64,000 bases of DNA from JANTGF01 sp963750735. GTDB taxonomy: Bacteria > Bacteroidota > Bacteroidia > Bacteroidales > VadinHA17. The notes under the pieces are model-generated. The model made no database searches. It was not told the DNA's origin and saw only the letters and a list, made by a program, of their open reading frames with translations. The DNA lies in assembly GCA_963750735.1 (NCBI GenBank), contig CAVVRY010000002.1, positions 1 through 64,000 on the forward strand. Reading direction: 5' to 3'. Made by a program: the position numbers and the translations under genes. How positions within the stretch are numbered: the stretch's first letter is position 1; every line of letters starts with the position of its first letter. Below are positions 8,785 to 17,351 of this stretch, in pieces.

Positions 8785-9240
8785 ATGAAAATAACAAATC
8801 CACACTTTGCCCGATTCTCCGGTTTTATACTTTTAATTTCATTGATCATCATGTCACGGTGCATCCAACCGAATACTCCTTCTGAAGAGACTTCAGTCAA
8901 GTTTACTATAAGTGCAGCTGATTTATATGACGCATTTTCCAGGAATGATAATAATTCAGGTCAAAAATACATCAATAAAATAATAGAAGTTAGCGGACCT
9001 GTTGCAAGTATTCAAACTGATTCATCTGATAAAAGTGTTATTTTCTTGTTGGATGATCTTTTTGGAATCCGATGCACTATGGATAGTGCATATTCTGCAA
9101 GTAATGTGAACAGAATAATGGGATTAAGTCCGGGAGAGCATATTCGTTTAAAAGGAAAATGTTTAGGTTTTCAAACAGATGTTCTGTTATCAGAATGTAT
9201 TATGCTGGAAATAAATCAATTATCTCCAAGTGCTGAGTAG
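8785..9240 (+). CDS. OB-fold (tRNA_anti-like) lipoprotein
   Basis: 151 residues. The N-terminus has a hydrophobic stretch (FSGFILLISLIIMSRC) with a lipobox-like Cys. Residues about 35-145 look like the tRNA_anti-like OB-fold family common in Bacteroidota: ISAADLYDAFSRNDNNSGQKY, then KIIEVSGPVASIQTD and GIRCTMD, and a GEHIRLKGKCLGF strand pair. These proteins are secreted or membrane-attached and their biochemical role is unknown. It stands alone between two minus-strand genes. Confidence 0.75.
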   Translation: MKITNPHFARFSGFILLISLIIMSRCIQPNTPSEETSVKFTISAADLYDAFSRNDNNSGQKYINKIIEVSGPVASIQTDSSDKSVIFLLDDLFGIRCTMDSAYSASNVNRIMGLSPGEHIRLKGKCLGFQTDVLLSECIMLEINQLSPSAE

Positions 9241-9276
9241 TAATTTGAAATGCCTGAATAAAGTTAAGCGGAGAAA

Positions 9277-9909
9277 TTAGTTCTTCTTAATAAAGCGTTT
9301 AACTATCCTTTTCTTATCCCTGATATTCAATTCAAGGAAATAAATTCCATTTCTGAGGTAATCAACCTGAACATCCAACTGGTTGCCACCAGGTGAGATA
9401 TCTATGCTGGTTTCATTAATTACTTTACCAAGCATGTCTCTTATCCTTAGAAAGCCAGTGTTCGAAACGCCCGCTTCAAATGATAGATGCATTTGATCTT
9501 TTGCCGGATTGGGATAAAGTGTTATATCTGAAATATTTGACTGGAAATCCCTAACAGAAGCAGCAGAATTTACAGTAAATGATCCAAGCATACCTACTGA
9601 TTCATGAGGGGTACATTTGTAATTGTAGGTACCGGCTTCCTTGATAACATATTCGAAAAAGGTGCTGGAACTTGAAAGAGGAGAATCCCAAGAAGGTGCA
9701 CCATCCGGAATACCCAGAGAGGTAGTGGTGTGTGTACCACTTACCCATTCCCAGCGGATAGTATCCCCCAATTCAACCTCAGTTAAAGTACTGGGGGTAA
9801 AAGTATTGCCGGAATTTTTTATAACATATTTCTTAGCGGAAACATTAATGTTAATAATTCCGCTAAAAATTAATACGAATACAAAAAAGAGAGTAGAGCT
9901 TCTTCCCAT
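9277..9909 (-). CDS. Plastocyanin-like copper protein with T9SS sorting domain
   Basis: 210 residues. Signal peptide at about 1-25, then a cupredoxin domain at about 26-115. Likely type 1 copper ligands are visible: His in SGTHTTTS, and Cys, His and Met in YNYKCTPHESVGMLG. The C-terminal 75 residues form a type A T9SS sorting domain: ITLYPNPAKDQMHL, a GxL-type middle, and GIYFLELNIRDKKRIVKRFIKK ending in basic residues. It is therefore probably exported by the type IX system and surface-attached or released, unlike ordinary periplasmic cupredoxins. Its promoter is at 9948-9979. Confidence 0.9.
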   Translation of the reverse strand: MGRSSTLFFVFVLIFSGIININVSAKKYVIKNSGNTFTPSTLTEVELGDTIRWEWVSGTHTTTSLGIPDGAPSWDSPLSSSSTFFEYVIKEAGTYNYKCTPHESVGMLGSFTVNSAASVRDFQSNISDITLYPNPAKDQMHLSFEAGVSNTGFLRIRDMLGKVINETSIDISPGGNQLDVQVDYLRNGIYFLELNIRDKKRIVKRFIKKN

Positions 9910-9947
9910 AAAAATCCCTCACTGTTATAACCTCTTATAAATCACTG

Positions 9948-9979
9948 CAAAGGTATGAAATTTCTTCTGATCCAACAAA
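9948..9979 (-). promoter_or_regulatory. Promoter of the T9SS cupredoxin gene
   Basis: On the minus strand: TTTG (9976-9979), 20 bp spacer, TACCTTTG (9948-9955). This is a full match to the Bacteroidota housekeeping promoter (TTTG, about 19 bp, TAnnTTTG). Transcription would start about 30 bp before the ATG at 9909. Confidence 0.7.
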
Positions 9980-10122
9980 TAAAAAAACGCAATAATCATG
10001 CCAGGTGTATATACTTATACGCTGAATTAAATAAAATGTTTAGAGTTCCATTTCCACGTTTTTATGTTATAAAATATAATTTTTATAAAGATTCCATACT
10101 AAAAATCTGGTTTGAAAATTGT

Positions 10123-10130
10123 TACCTTTG
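10123..10130 (+). promoter_or_regulatory. -7 box upstream of the AspT-like transporter
   Basis: TACCTTTG, a perfect TAnnTTTG box, lies 19 bp before the ATG at 10150. No good -33 TTTG is visible at 19-20 bp. If used, the mRNA leader would be only about 12 nt. Confidence 0.5.
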
Positions 10131-10149
10131 CCGCTCGAAATGAAAACAT

Positions 10150-11739
10150 ATGGGATTGTTATCAAATAGTTATTTTTCCTTTTTCCTGATTGTTGCCCTG
10201 GGATATATATTAGGAAAAATAAAAATCAAAGGCATTTCGCTGGATATTTCTGCAGTAATTTTTGTAGCCCTTATTTTTGGACATTATGGTGTTCAGGTTC
10301 CTATAGATTTTCAATATATTGGCTTGGTATTATTCATTTTTACCATAGCCATCCAGGCAGGACCAGGTTTTGTACAATCGTTTCGCAAACAGGGTAGATC
10401 CTTGATGGCATTAACCTTAGTCTTGATCCTGAGCGCCTTGTTAGTATCACTTTTACTTTCAAAGCTTTTTGATGTGGATATGGTTGTTGGTATTGGACTG
10501 CTTTCTGGCGCATTGACCAGTACACCCGGGTTGGCCGTTGCCATTGACAGTACCAATTCTACCCTGGCATCAATCGGATATGGTATTGCATATCCATTTG
10601 GAGTAATAGGAGTAATTTTGTTTGTTCGCCTCTATCCAAAAATTACACGCCTAAATCTGACACGTGAAGAAGAAAAAATAGCCAATGAAGTTTTGGTAGA
10701 CTATCCGGAAATATACCACAAACAATATGTTGTTGAGAATCATAACATCCTTGGAAAGTCTATTAAGGAACTTAAGATACGGAGTATGACAGGTGCAAAC
10801 ATTTCGCGTGTTTATAAGGATAATTTTGCCATTGCTCCCAATCCTGATACTATTTTAGAAAAAGGAAATCTAATAAGAGCGGTTGGTACGCAATCAGCGC
10901 ACGATAAAATTTGCTTACTTATTGGTCCTGAGACCGAGAAGGAAATTCCATTGAGTGAGAATTTTGTTGTTCAATCGGTTCTGGTGACCAATAAAAAACT
11001 GGTAAATAAAACAATAGGAGAATTAAATTTAATAGCCACCTACGGTGCAACTATAACCCGTATCCGCCGAAGTGGAATAAACATTTCTCCTACCCCGGAC
11101 ATACATATCCGATTTGGCGATAAACTTCTTTTGGCCTGTAATAGAGACCACATTGATGACGTTGTACAACTTCTTGGAAATGAGGGCAAAAAGCTTTCAG
11201 ATACCGACTTTTTTCCAATCGCAGCAGGAATTGTACTTGGAATTCTGGTAGGTAAGATAAGGATTGCTTTTTCTGACCAGTTTGTATTCAGCCCAGGCCT
11301 TACCGGTGGTATTCTAATTGTTGGTTTAATCCTTAGTAATATAGGTAAAACCGGACCAATAGTCTGGACCATGTCAGAAGCTGCAAACCAGCTATTGCGA
11401 CAGCTGGGTTTGCTGTTCTTTTTTGCATCTGTCGGTACACAGGCCGGTGCAAATCTGGTAGAAACCTTTAATGAATATGGAGTTAAGCTATTTCTAATAG
11501 GCGGTATAATAACTATACTTCCCATGTTTATTGCAGGTCTTGTTAGTCATTATTTCCTTAAATTAAATATATTCACCTTCCTGGGAGGATTAACCGGTGG
11601 AATGACCAGTACGCCAGGCCTCGCTGCTTTAGATTCTATGTCAAAAACCAATACGGCACATGTAGCTTACGCTACAGTATATCCAATAGCTCTTGTGCTT
11701 ATAATTCTGGCTATTCAAATTCTATCCTATTTTATTTGA
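10150..11739 (+). CDS. AspT/YidE-family transporter with two RCK_C domains
   Basis: 529 residues. Two blocks of about five membrane helices (residues 5-165 and 355-528) flank a central soluble region holding two TrkA-C (RCK_C) domains (about 190-265 and 270-345). Each membrane half has the family signature: ALTSTPGLAVAIDS in the first and GGMTSTPGLAALDS in the second, typical of the AspT/YidE/YbjL duplication family. The characterised member AspT exchanges aspartate for alanine, but most homologues have no known substrate. The RCK_C domains suggest ligand gating. It is the first gene rightward from the divergent region with the cupredoxin. Confidence 0.88.
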   Translation: MGLLSNSYFSFFLIVALGYILGKIKIKGISLDISAVIFVALIFGHYGVQVPIDFQYIGLVLFIFTIAIQAGPGFVQSFRKQGRSLMALTLVLILSALLVSLLLSKLFDVDMVVGIGLLSGALTSTPGLAVAIDSTNSTLASIGYGIAYPFGVIGVILFVRLYPKITRLNLTREEEKIANEVLVDYPEIYHKQYVVENHNILGKSIKELKIRSMTGANISRVYKDNFAIAPNPDTILEKGNLIRAVGTQSAHDKICLLIGPETEKEIPLSENFVVQSVLVTNKKLVNKTIGELNLIATYGATITRIRRSGINISPTPDIHIRFGDKLLLACNRDHIDDVVQLLGNEGKKLSDTDFFPIAAGIVLGILVGKIRIAFSDQFVFSPGLTGGILIVGLILSNIGKTGPIVWTMSEAANQLLRQLGLLFFFASVGTQAGANLVETFNEYGVKLFLIGGIITILPMFIAGLVSHYFLKLNIFTFLGGLTGGMTSTPGLAALDSMSKTNTAHVAYATVYPIALVLIILAIQILSYFI

Positions 11740-11767
11740 GTTTTGTCTTTGTAAGATTTACTAAAAT

Positions 11768-12805
11768 TTAGTGGAATGTAAATGTGAATTGCAAATTGAC
11801 TCCATAGTCATTATTTGATGATGCATCAGACGATGGTTTACTGTCATAGTTATAATAAAGCTTAATTCCTACTTTGAAATTATCACTAAATATGCTAATA
11901 CTCGGATTCAGATTAAAATCAACCCTAAATCTATTATCGGTAATATAGGGCAGGAAGGTGACATCGGCATCGACCCACACTTTAGGGAGAGTATATTTAT
12001 ATACTTTCCAAACCACTTGAAATACTCCTGCGAGATCATTTGTCACACCTGAGTCATCAAATGGAGTTTCACGAGAAACATTTAAACCTGCTCCGGCATA
12101 AAGCCTATTCCAGTTGTTGTATGAAATGTCCCTAAGTCCGGTTAAGCTTAGGCCCACTCTGAGTTTTGTTCCTAGTTCTGAATTCTGTGCTAAATCTACC
12201 CCTACCTCTGATGACCATTTCTTCTTAAATGTACGTTGCCACGCCAAGGCAACATCTGATTTGGTTGAACTAAGCGAATCACCCTGAAATGTGTTGTTAT
12301 CATCCCATGAAAGATTAAAAAATGTCCTTTCTTTTCTATAATTTAAATTGCCCGAAAAATCCAATGTTCCAACAGTACTTCCTTTCGTATAATTGAGCCC
12401 CAGACTGAAATTCCCGCTTGTTCGCTTCCAGAAATTTCCCTTTATCGGATAAATTTCAACGATGTCATCAATACGTACTAATTCTTTTCCTTTTGCTAAT
12501 AATATATATACTTTTCGGTCAACCTTTGATGAATCAAACGAGCCAAAGTAAATGAATCCATTATCCATTTTAATTTCAAACTGTTTGCTGGATTTGATAG
12601 AATTTATTTTTACTTCTTCTAAGCTAATCGTTCCCATCCCATCCATTTTCCATGTAACAACCCCGGATACCATTTTTTTAAAGTCTCCTGTAAGTACATT
12701 GCCATTAATATGATATATGGTATCTGTTTTTTGAGCAATTCCTTTTTCCTGAATAAAGAATATTAAAATTATAACAAGAACGATATGTAAGGCTACCCTC
12801 TTCAA
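11768..12805 (-). CDS. DUF481 outer-membrane beta-barrel protein
   Basis: 345 residues. Signal peptide at about 1-24 (ending EKGIAQ). Residues 25-120 form a small beta domain with repeated GDFKKMVSGVV and GFIYFGSFDSS patterns (SH3-like). Residues about 130-345 are an amphipathic beta-strand series ending in Phe (NLQFTFTFH), matching DUF481 (YdiY-like) barrels. The function of the family is unknown. It converges on the AspT-like transporter with a 28 bp gap and no clear terminator. Confidence 0.82.
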   Translation of the reverse strand: MKRVALHIVLVIILIFFIQEKGIAQKTDTIYHINGNVLTGDFKKMVSGVVTWKMDGMGTISLEEVKINSIKSSKQFEIKMDNGFIYFGSFDSSKVDRKVYILLAKGKELVRIDDIVEIYPIKGNFWKRTSGNFSLGLNYTKGSTVGTLDFSGNLNYRKERTFFNLSWDDNNTFQGDSLSSTKSDVALAWQRTFKKKWSSEVGVDLAQNSELGTKLRVGLSLTGLRDISYNNWNRLYAGAGLNVSRETPFDDSGVTNDLAGVFQVVWKVYKYTLPKVWVDADVTFLPYITDNRFRVDFNLNPSISIFSDNFKVGIKLYYNYDSKPSSDASSNNDYGVNLQFTFTFH

Positions 12806-13034
12806 AAGATATTTATATTAAATAAAGAATTTGAAAAAGTAAATTTATTCAATTATTTGGATTTTTTTCAACAAAACGTTGATTTGTAGCTGTCTCGTCT
12901 AATACCCTGGGAAATCATCCATTTTAAAAATTAATTTTTATATCATTTTAGATATTTTATATTTTCCTTAATTTAGTTGCCAGCAATTTCACCCTAACTT
13001 CTTGATATATCAACCTAAAAATATCTCCCAAATA

Positions 13035-13653
13035 ATGAGTACAATAAATAAAAACACCAGGTGGGTAATTTATTCCTCTATTATTGCTTTGTTATATTCT
13101 ATTGTTCGCTACAATATTTTTAAAAATGTTCCTTGGTCAGATTTTCCTGTATTCATTTTTAATAAATCAGTTGCCTTAACCATAGTTTTTCTGATGTTTT
13201 ATTACAGGACCTCCATTTCCAGGAAAAATTTGGCAGTAGAATCTGTCTGGTCATTGATGTATGTTTTGGTATTTACACATATGATCCTGTCCTTAAGTAT
13301 ACTAGGACCCTCATATTTTTCAAAATTCTATATGGATGGTCATTTAAACTTAACGGGATCACTTAGCATATTGACCGGTGTTATTGCTTTCATTAGGATT
13401 TTCTGTAATGGGAATTATTAAACTTCTTAAATCAATAAAGGAAAATTTCACAATAAATAAACCGATTATTTCGGTTCTAAAATTTACAAACATCTTCTTT
13501 GTTTTGGCCCATGTATTTATAATGGGAGTAAAAGGTTGGCTTTCTCCTTCAGAATGGCCGGGCTATTTGATTCCTATAAGTCTTGTAGCTTTTATTGTCT
13601 GCTTAACTTCCATAGTGGTAACAAGATACTACACCAGAAAGCCAAGTGGCTAA
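13035..13653 (+). CDS. Multi-pass membrane protein, frameshifted in this sequence
   Basis: Two overlapping open frames (13002-13421 and 13378-13653) are two halves of one membrane protein of about 205 residues with five or six hydrophobic segments. The first frame ends in TGVIAFIRIFCNGNY; dropping one base near 13391-13396 reads TGVIAFLGFSVMGIIKLLK, restoring a normal helix. The span is one base over a multiple of three. The ATG at 13035 (MSTINKN) is preferred over 13002. I do not recognise the family. The shift may be sequencing error or real inactivation. Confidence 0.6.
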
Positions 13654-13700
13654 GATTTGCACGACAGGACTTATTTTTTATTTGTTGACCAACTTTAATG

Positions 13701-13708
13701 TACATTTG
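13701..13708 (+). promoter_or_regulatory. -7 box upstream of DUF1080 gene
   Basis: TACATTTG fits TAnnTTTG, 32 bp before the ATG at 13741. A TTTG lies upstream, but the 16 bp spacer is shorter than usual, so the -33 is uncertain. Confidence 0.4.
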
Positions 13709-13740
13709 AAGTATTAATTAAATATAATAAATATTGAGTC

Positions 13741-14343
13741 ATGAAAAACTTAATTATTCTCTGTATTGTATTTTTCCTGGGCATTGGAAATACACTTCAG
13801 GCTGGAGAACCTGAGCTTAAGAAAATATTTAACGGCAAAGATTTTAAAGGATGGCAGGTCCCAGAAAACAATATCTGGTGGACAATCAATGACGGAATCT
13901 TAAAGACGAGTAGTGATCCAGAAAAAACCGCCTCCATTTTATGGACAACGAAAGAATACGCCGATTTTATAATCGAGGTAGACTTCAAATTTGGAGAAGG
14001 CACCGTTGATTCCGGGGTTTTCCTACGTGACATTAATGAGCAAATACAAATGGGGATCTCCGGTAAGTATGAAAGGGATATGACCTGCTCTCCATACATA
14101 GGCAGTCTTGGGGATTATCCTGTTGAAGCAAAGGGAATCAAAGAGCTTCTCAAAACAGATGACTGGAATACAATGCGAATCAAAGCAGATGGTAATAAAT
14201 ATTCGGTATGGCTCAACGGTGAACATGTTATGGATTATACATCTGACACTGCCATCAAAAAAGGACCAATTGGTCTTCAGCTGCATGGAAACAAGGTAAT
14301 GTCGATTGAATTTAGGAATATTTTGTGTGCAGAATTGAAATAA
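13741..14343 (+). CDS. DUF1080 (3-keto-disaccharide hydrolase-like) secreted protein
   Basis: 200 residues. Signal peptide at about 1-21 (ending LQAGEPE). The body has the LamG/concanavalin-like DUF1080 layout: KKIFNGKDFKGWQVPENNIWW, then DFIIEVDFKFGEGTVDSGVFLRD, WNTMRIKADGNKYSVWLNGE and GPIGLQLHG near the end. DUF1080 members include 3-keto-glycoside hydrolases acting on oxidised disaccharides. It lies just upstream of an aldo/keto reductase and a beta-lactamase-like hydrolase in the same direction and may share their transcript. Confidence 0.88.
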   Translation: MKNLIILCIVFFLGIGNTLQAGEPELKKIFNGKDFKGWQVPENNIWWTINDGILKTSSDPEKTASILWTTKEYADFIIEVDFKFGEGTVDSGVFLRDINEQIQMGISGKYERDMTCSPYIGSLGDYPVEAKGIKELLKTDDWNTMRIKADGNKYSVWLNGEHVMDYTSDTAIKKGPIGLQLHGNKVMSIEFRNILCAELK

Positions 14344-14389
14344 AAAACTAATTATTGGCGTAGTTAAATAGTCTAAAAGATCGATTTCT

Positions 14390-15353
14390 ATGAAATATAA
14401 AAATCTGGGGAGCAAAGGTCCGGGTGTGTCTACAATTGGATTCGGAGCCTGGGCCATCGGTGGCATGAACTGGGGTAAAACAGATGATGAGGTTTCCATT
14501 AAAGCACTTAATGAGGCCATAGACCAGGGAGTAACATTAATCGATACTGCTGATGTATACGGGTTTGGACATTCTGAGGAATTGATAGCACAGGTCATAA
14601 AAGAGCGAGGCAAGAAAAATCTGGTAATTGCTACCAAAGCAGGTAATGATTTTTACAATGCTTCTGATGATGATGATGATGGTTATGGCGCAATAAAGCA
14701 AACATATTCAAAAGATTATCTTATTTCAGCAGCAGAAAAAAGCCTGAAGCGGTTAAATCTTGATACGCTTGATGTACTCCAGCTACATAGTCCAGATCTG
14801 GAAAAACTTGAAAGAGATGAACCCTGGCTGGCACTGGAAAAGCTCAAAAAGGATGGTAAAATTAAACATGCCGGATTAAGTATTCAATCGTTCAAGGAAA
14901 CTGAACAGGCACACCTGCTAGATCAACATCATGACATCTTAGACTGTATCCAGGTGCGGTATAATCTGCTGGAAAGAGGAGGCTGAAAAATTGCTTTTTC
15001 CCAAAGCCATTGAAAATGGAATTGGTGTTATTGTTCGAATCCCATTGCTATTTGGATTTCTGACCGGAAAATTTGACTCCAATTCAAGCTTTACAGCCGA
15101 TGATCACCGGAGTATGAATCTATCGCCGGAAAAGCTAAAAACTTATCTTGATGAACTTAAAAAGCTGCAGCCCTTATTTGACCACTATAGTGATCAGAGT
15201 AAAACCCAGGTCAGCCTACGGTTTTGCATATCTCACCCAGCCTGTCAAACGGCCATCCCCGGAGCTAAAACCAAAAGCCAGGTAGAAGAAAACTCTTCCA
15301 GTTCCGACCTGGGACCTATTCCTCAGGATGTATTAAAATCATTTTCATTGTAA
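14390..15353 (+). CDS. Aldo/keto reductase, split by a +1 frameshift
   Basis: Two adjacent frames (14390-14986 and 14991-15353) reconstruct one aldo/keto reductase of about 320 residues. The first half has KYKNLGSKGPGVSTIGFGAW, catalytic Asp/Tyr in LIDTADVYGFGHSEE, and LDTLDVLQLHSP; the second has GVIVRIPLLFGFLTGKF and TAIPGAKTKSQVEEN, an NADPH-binding C-terminal signature. The first half ends in ERGG-stop; removing one G near 14981 gives ERGAEKLLFPKA, the expected continuation. Total span is 964 bases, one over a multiple of three. It is probably an NADPH-dependent carbonyl reductase; the extra base is probably an assembly error. Confidence 0.85.
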
Positions 15354-15374
15354 AAATCTAATAAAGTATTGGTA

Positions 15375-16817
15375 ATGAAGAAAATAATTATTGTTTTATT
15401 CTTTTCTATTGCTTTCATTTATCCTATTTTCTCGCAAACTGAGTCAACAAATGAAAACCAGGAAATAGTTTCAAATATTAAAGTTCTGGAATCATGGATA
15501 AGGGCCCAGATGGAATACCGGGAGTTACCAGGTATATCAATTGGAATAGTTTACGATCAGAAATTGATCTATGCAAATGGTTTCGGATACAGTAATCTGG
15601 AAAAGGAAATACCTGCTTCTCCCTCAACAGTTTATCGTATAGCCTCTATAACTAAAACTTTTACAGCCACCGCCCTGATGCAACTCAGAGACGATGGAAA
15701 ATTGAGTTTAGATGATCCAATCAAAAAATATCTCACATGGTTTGATATTAAAAATCCCTTTCCCGATTCACCTGAAATAACCATTCGACAGTTAATTACA
15801 CATACTTCAGGCCTTCCTCGTGAGGCTGCATTTCCATATTGGACTGACAGGGAGTTTCCTGCCATTGAAGAAATTGCAAAAGCTCTCCCTGACCAGGAGA
15901 TGACTTATGCCTCTGAAACAAAATATAAGTATTCAAACCTTGGACTTGCCCTGGCTGGTGAAATAGTGGCTGTTGTTTCTGGAATGCCATATGAAAAATA
16001 TATCCGGGAAAACATTTTTGAGCCTTTGCAAATGGAAAACTCCAGTGTTTTTCTTTCAGAAAAGGAAAAGTCTGAGATTGCCGTTCCGTACAGTAAACGT
16101 TTGTCGGATGGAAGGCGTGAAATTATGCCTTTTACCGATTCAAAGGGAATAACTCCGGCTGCAAATATATCTTCAAATGTAGAAGACCTTGTAAAATATG
16201 TTTCGATGCAATTTGGTAGTGGAATAAAGGATAGTGCGCAAATTGTAAAAGGAAGTACTTTACGAGAAATGCATCGCATACAATGGTTAAATGAAAGCTG
16301 GACCAGTGGTCGAGGATTGGGTTTTGGTGTATGGAAACAAGGTGATTATACCGTAGTTGGTCATGGTGGCTGGGTGGCTGGAAATCGCACCCAGATATCA
16401 TTTATACCCAAAGAAAAAGTTGGTGTAATTGTAATGACAAATTCCGATGATGGAAGTCCTAATTTTTTTGCTGCAAAAATACTTGCTCAATTTACTCCCT
16501 TACTTAAAAAAGCTTATGGGGAAGAAAAGAAAACCCAGGAATTTGATCCTGCCTGGCAAAAATTTGCAGGAACTTATACTGACCCCTCGTGGTATGAAAC
16601 AGAGATCCTTATCTTTAATAACTCCCTTATAATGAATAGCTATAGCTTTCCTCCAGAAGACAATCCCACCAGTGAAATTATGGTCCTTACTCCGGAAGGT
16701 AAGAATACTTTCCGAATGGTAGAAGGCAATGGTGAACTTGTGGTTTTTGAATTAGATAAAAACGACAAAGTTGTGAAAATAAAAGTTGGAGAGAATTATA
16801 TCTTTCCTAAAAAGTAA
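15375..16817 (+). CDS. Secreted serine hydrolase, beta-lactamase/DD-peptidase-like
   Basis: 480 residues from the ATG at 15375 (two residues shorter than the longest frame, giving a clean MKK signal peptide ending IFSQ). It is a class C beta-lactamase-family protein (PF00144): catalytic SxxK is Ser-Ile-Thr-Lys at residues 91-94, the YxN motif is in YKYSNLGLALAGE, and HGGWVAG replaces the KTG box. A C-terminal beta domain follows (about 390-480). Many such proteins are esterases or D-amino-acid peptidases rather than true beta-lactamases. It is the last gene of the rightward group starting with DUF1080. Confidence 0.85.
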   Translation: MKKIIIVLFFSIAFIYPIFSQTESTNENQEIVSNIKVLESWIRAQMEYRELPGISIGIVYDQKLIYANGFGYSNLEKEIPASPSTVYRIASITKTFTATALMQLRDDGKLSLDDPIKKYLTWFDIKNPFPDSPEITIRQLITHTSGLPREAAFPYWTDREFPAIEEIAKALPDQEMTYASETKYKYSNLGLALAGEIVAVVSGMPYEKYIRENIFEPLQMENSSVFLSEKEKSEIAVPYSKRLSDGRREIMPFTDSKGITPAANISSNVEDLVKYVSMQFGSGIKDSAQIVKGSTLREMHRIQWLNESWTSGRGLGFGVWKQGDYTVVGHGGWVAGNRTQISFIPKEKVGVIVMTNSDDGSPNFFAAKILAQFTPLLKKAYGEEKKTQEFDPAWQKFAGTYTDPSWYETEILIFNNSLIMNSYSFPPEDNPTSEIMVLTPEGKNTFRMVEGNGELVVFELDKNDKVVKIKVGENYIFPKK

Positions 16818-16834
16818 TTAAATCCTAAAAGCTA

Positions 16835-17350
16835 TTATTTTAATTTCCCCTGCTTTTTGAAGGTTTCAAGAAGAAGACTGTTTTCACGCGGATCTGGTTC
16901 TATAGGAAAGTCTTCGAGCGTGCCAGGATATCCCAGGTTAACATTAATTTGATTGTCGACATAGGAGATAGGATCAATTGTTACTGAGTGCCAGCATGAT
17001 GAACTGGAATAACCGGGTTTAAAAAAACCTGCATATATTATTTCCTTATCGACCGTCATACAAAAGGGAGTGTTATCATAAATACCATCAAGTTTGTTCA
17101 ATCCGGATCCAGTAAGAGTTATTTTATGTTCCGGATGGTGATAAGCAACTATATCATTATTGCTGATGAGTTCATTATCTTTTAGTACAATAGATGATTT
17201 AACAATCTCACATCGGTTTGTTACCAGACTGTATTCTTTCAAAAGATAGATTTCAACGGCATCTCCAGATTCTGCATTTTCTTTGCTACATCCCATTACC
17301 AATAGGATCAGTGCTGAAAATAAGGCAATAGATTTAATTAATCTCCACAT
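16835..17350 (-). CDS. Hypothetical lipoprotein
   Basis: 171 residues with a signal peptide ending in the lipobox LLVMGC (Cys21), so it is probably lipid-anchored. The rest has several short beta-strand patterns, three further Cys, and SSCWHSVTID near the C-terminal half. I do not recognise a family. It lies 1 bp downstream of the kinase/aminotransferase fusion on the same strand and is probably co-transcribed with it, which might link it to that pathway. Confidence 0.55.
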   Translation of the reverse strand: MWRLIKSIALFSALILLVMGCSKENAESGDAVEIYLLKEYSLVTNRCEIVKSSIVLKDNELISNNDIVAYHHPEHKITLTGSGLNKLDGIYDNTPFCMTVDKEIIYAGFFKPGYSSSSCWHSVTIDPISYVDNQINVNLGYPGTLEDFPIEPDPRENSLLLETFKKQGKLK

Positions 17351-17351
17351 T

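Noticed and set aside
15375..16817. An antibiotic-resistance beta-lactamase
   Set aside because: It has the PF00144 motifs, but the KTG box is replaced by HGG and the length and C-terminal domain fit the broad esterase/peptidase members; resistance cannot be inferred from sequence.
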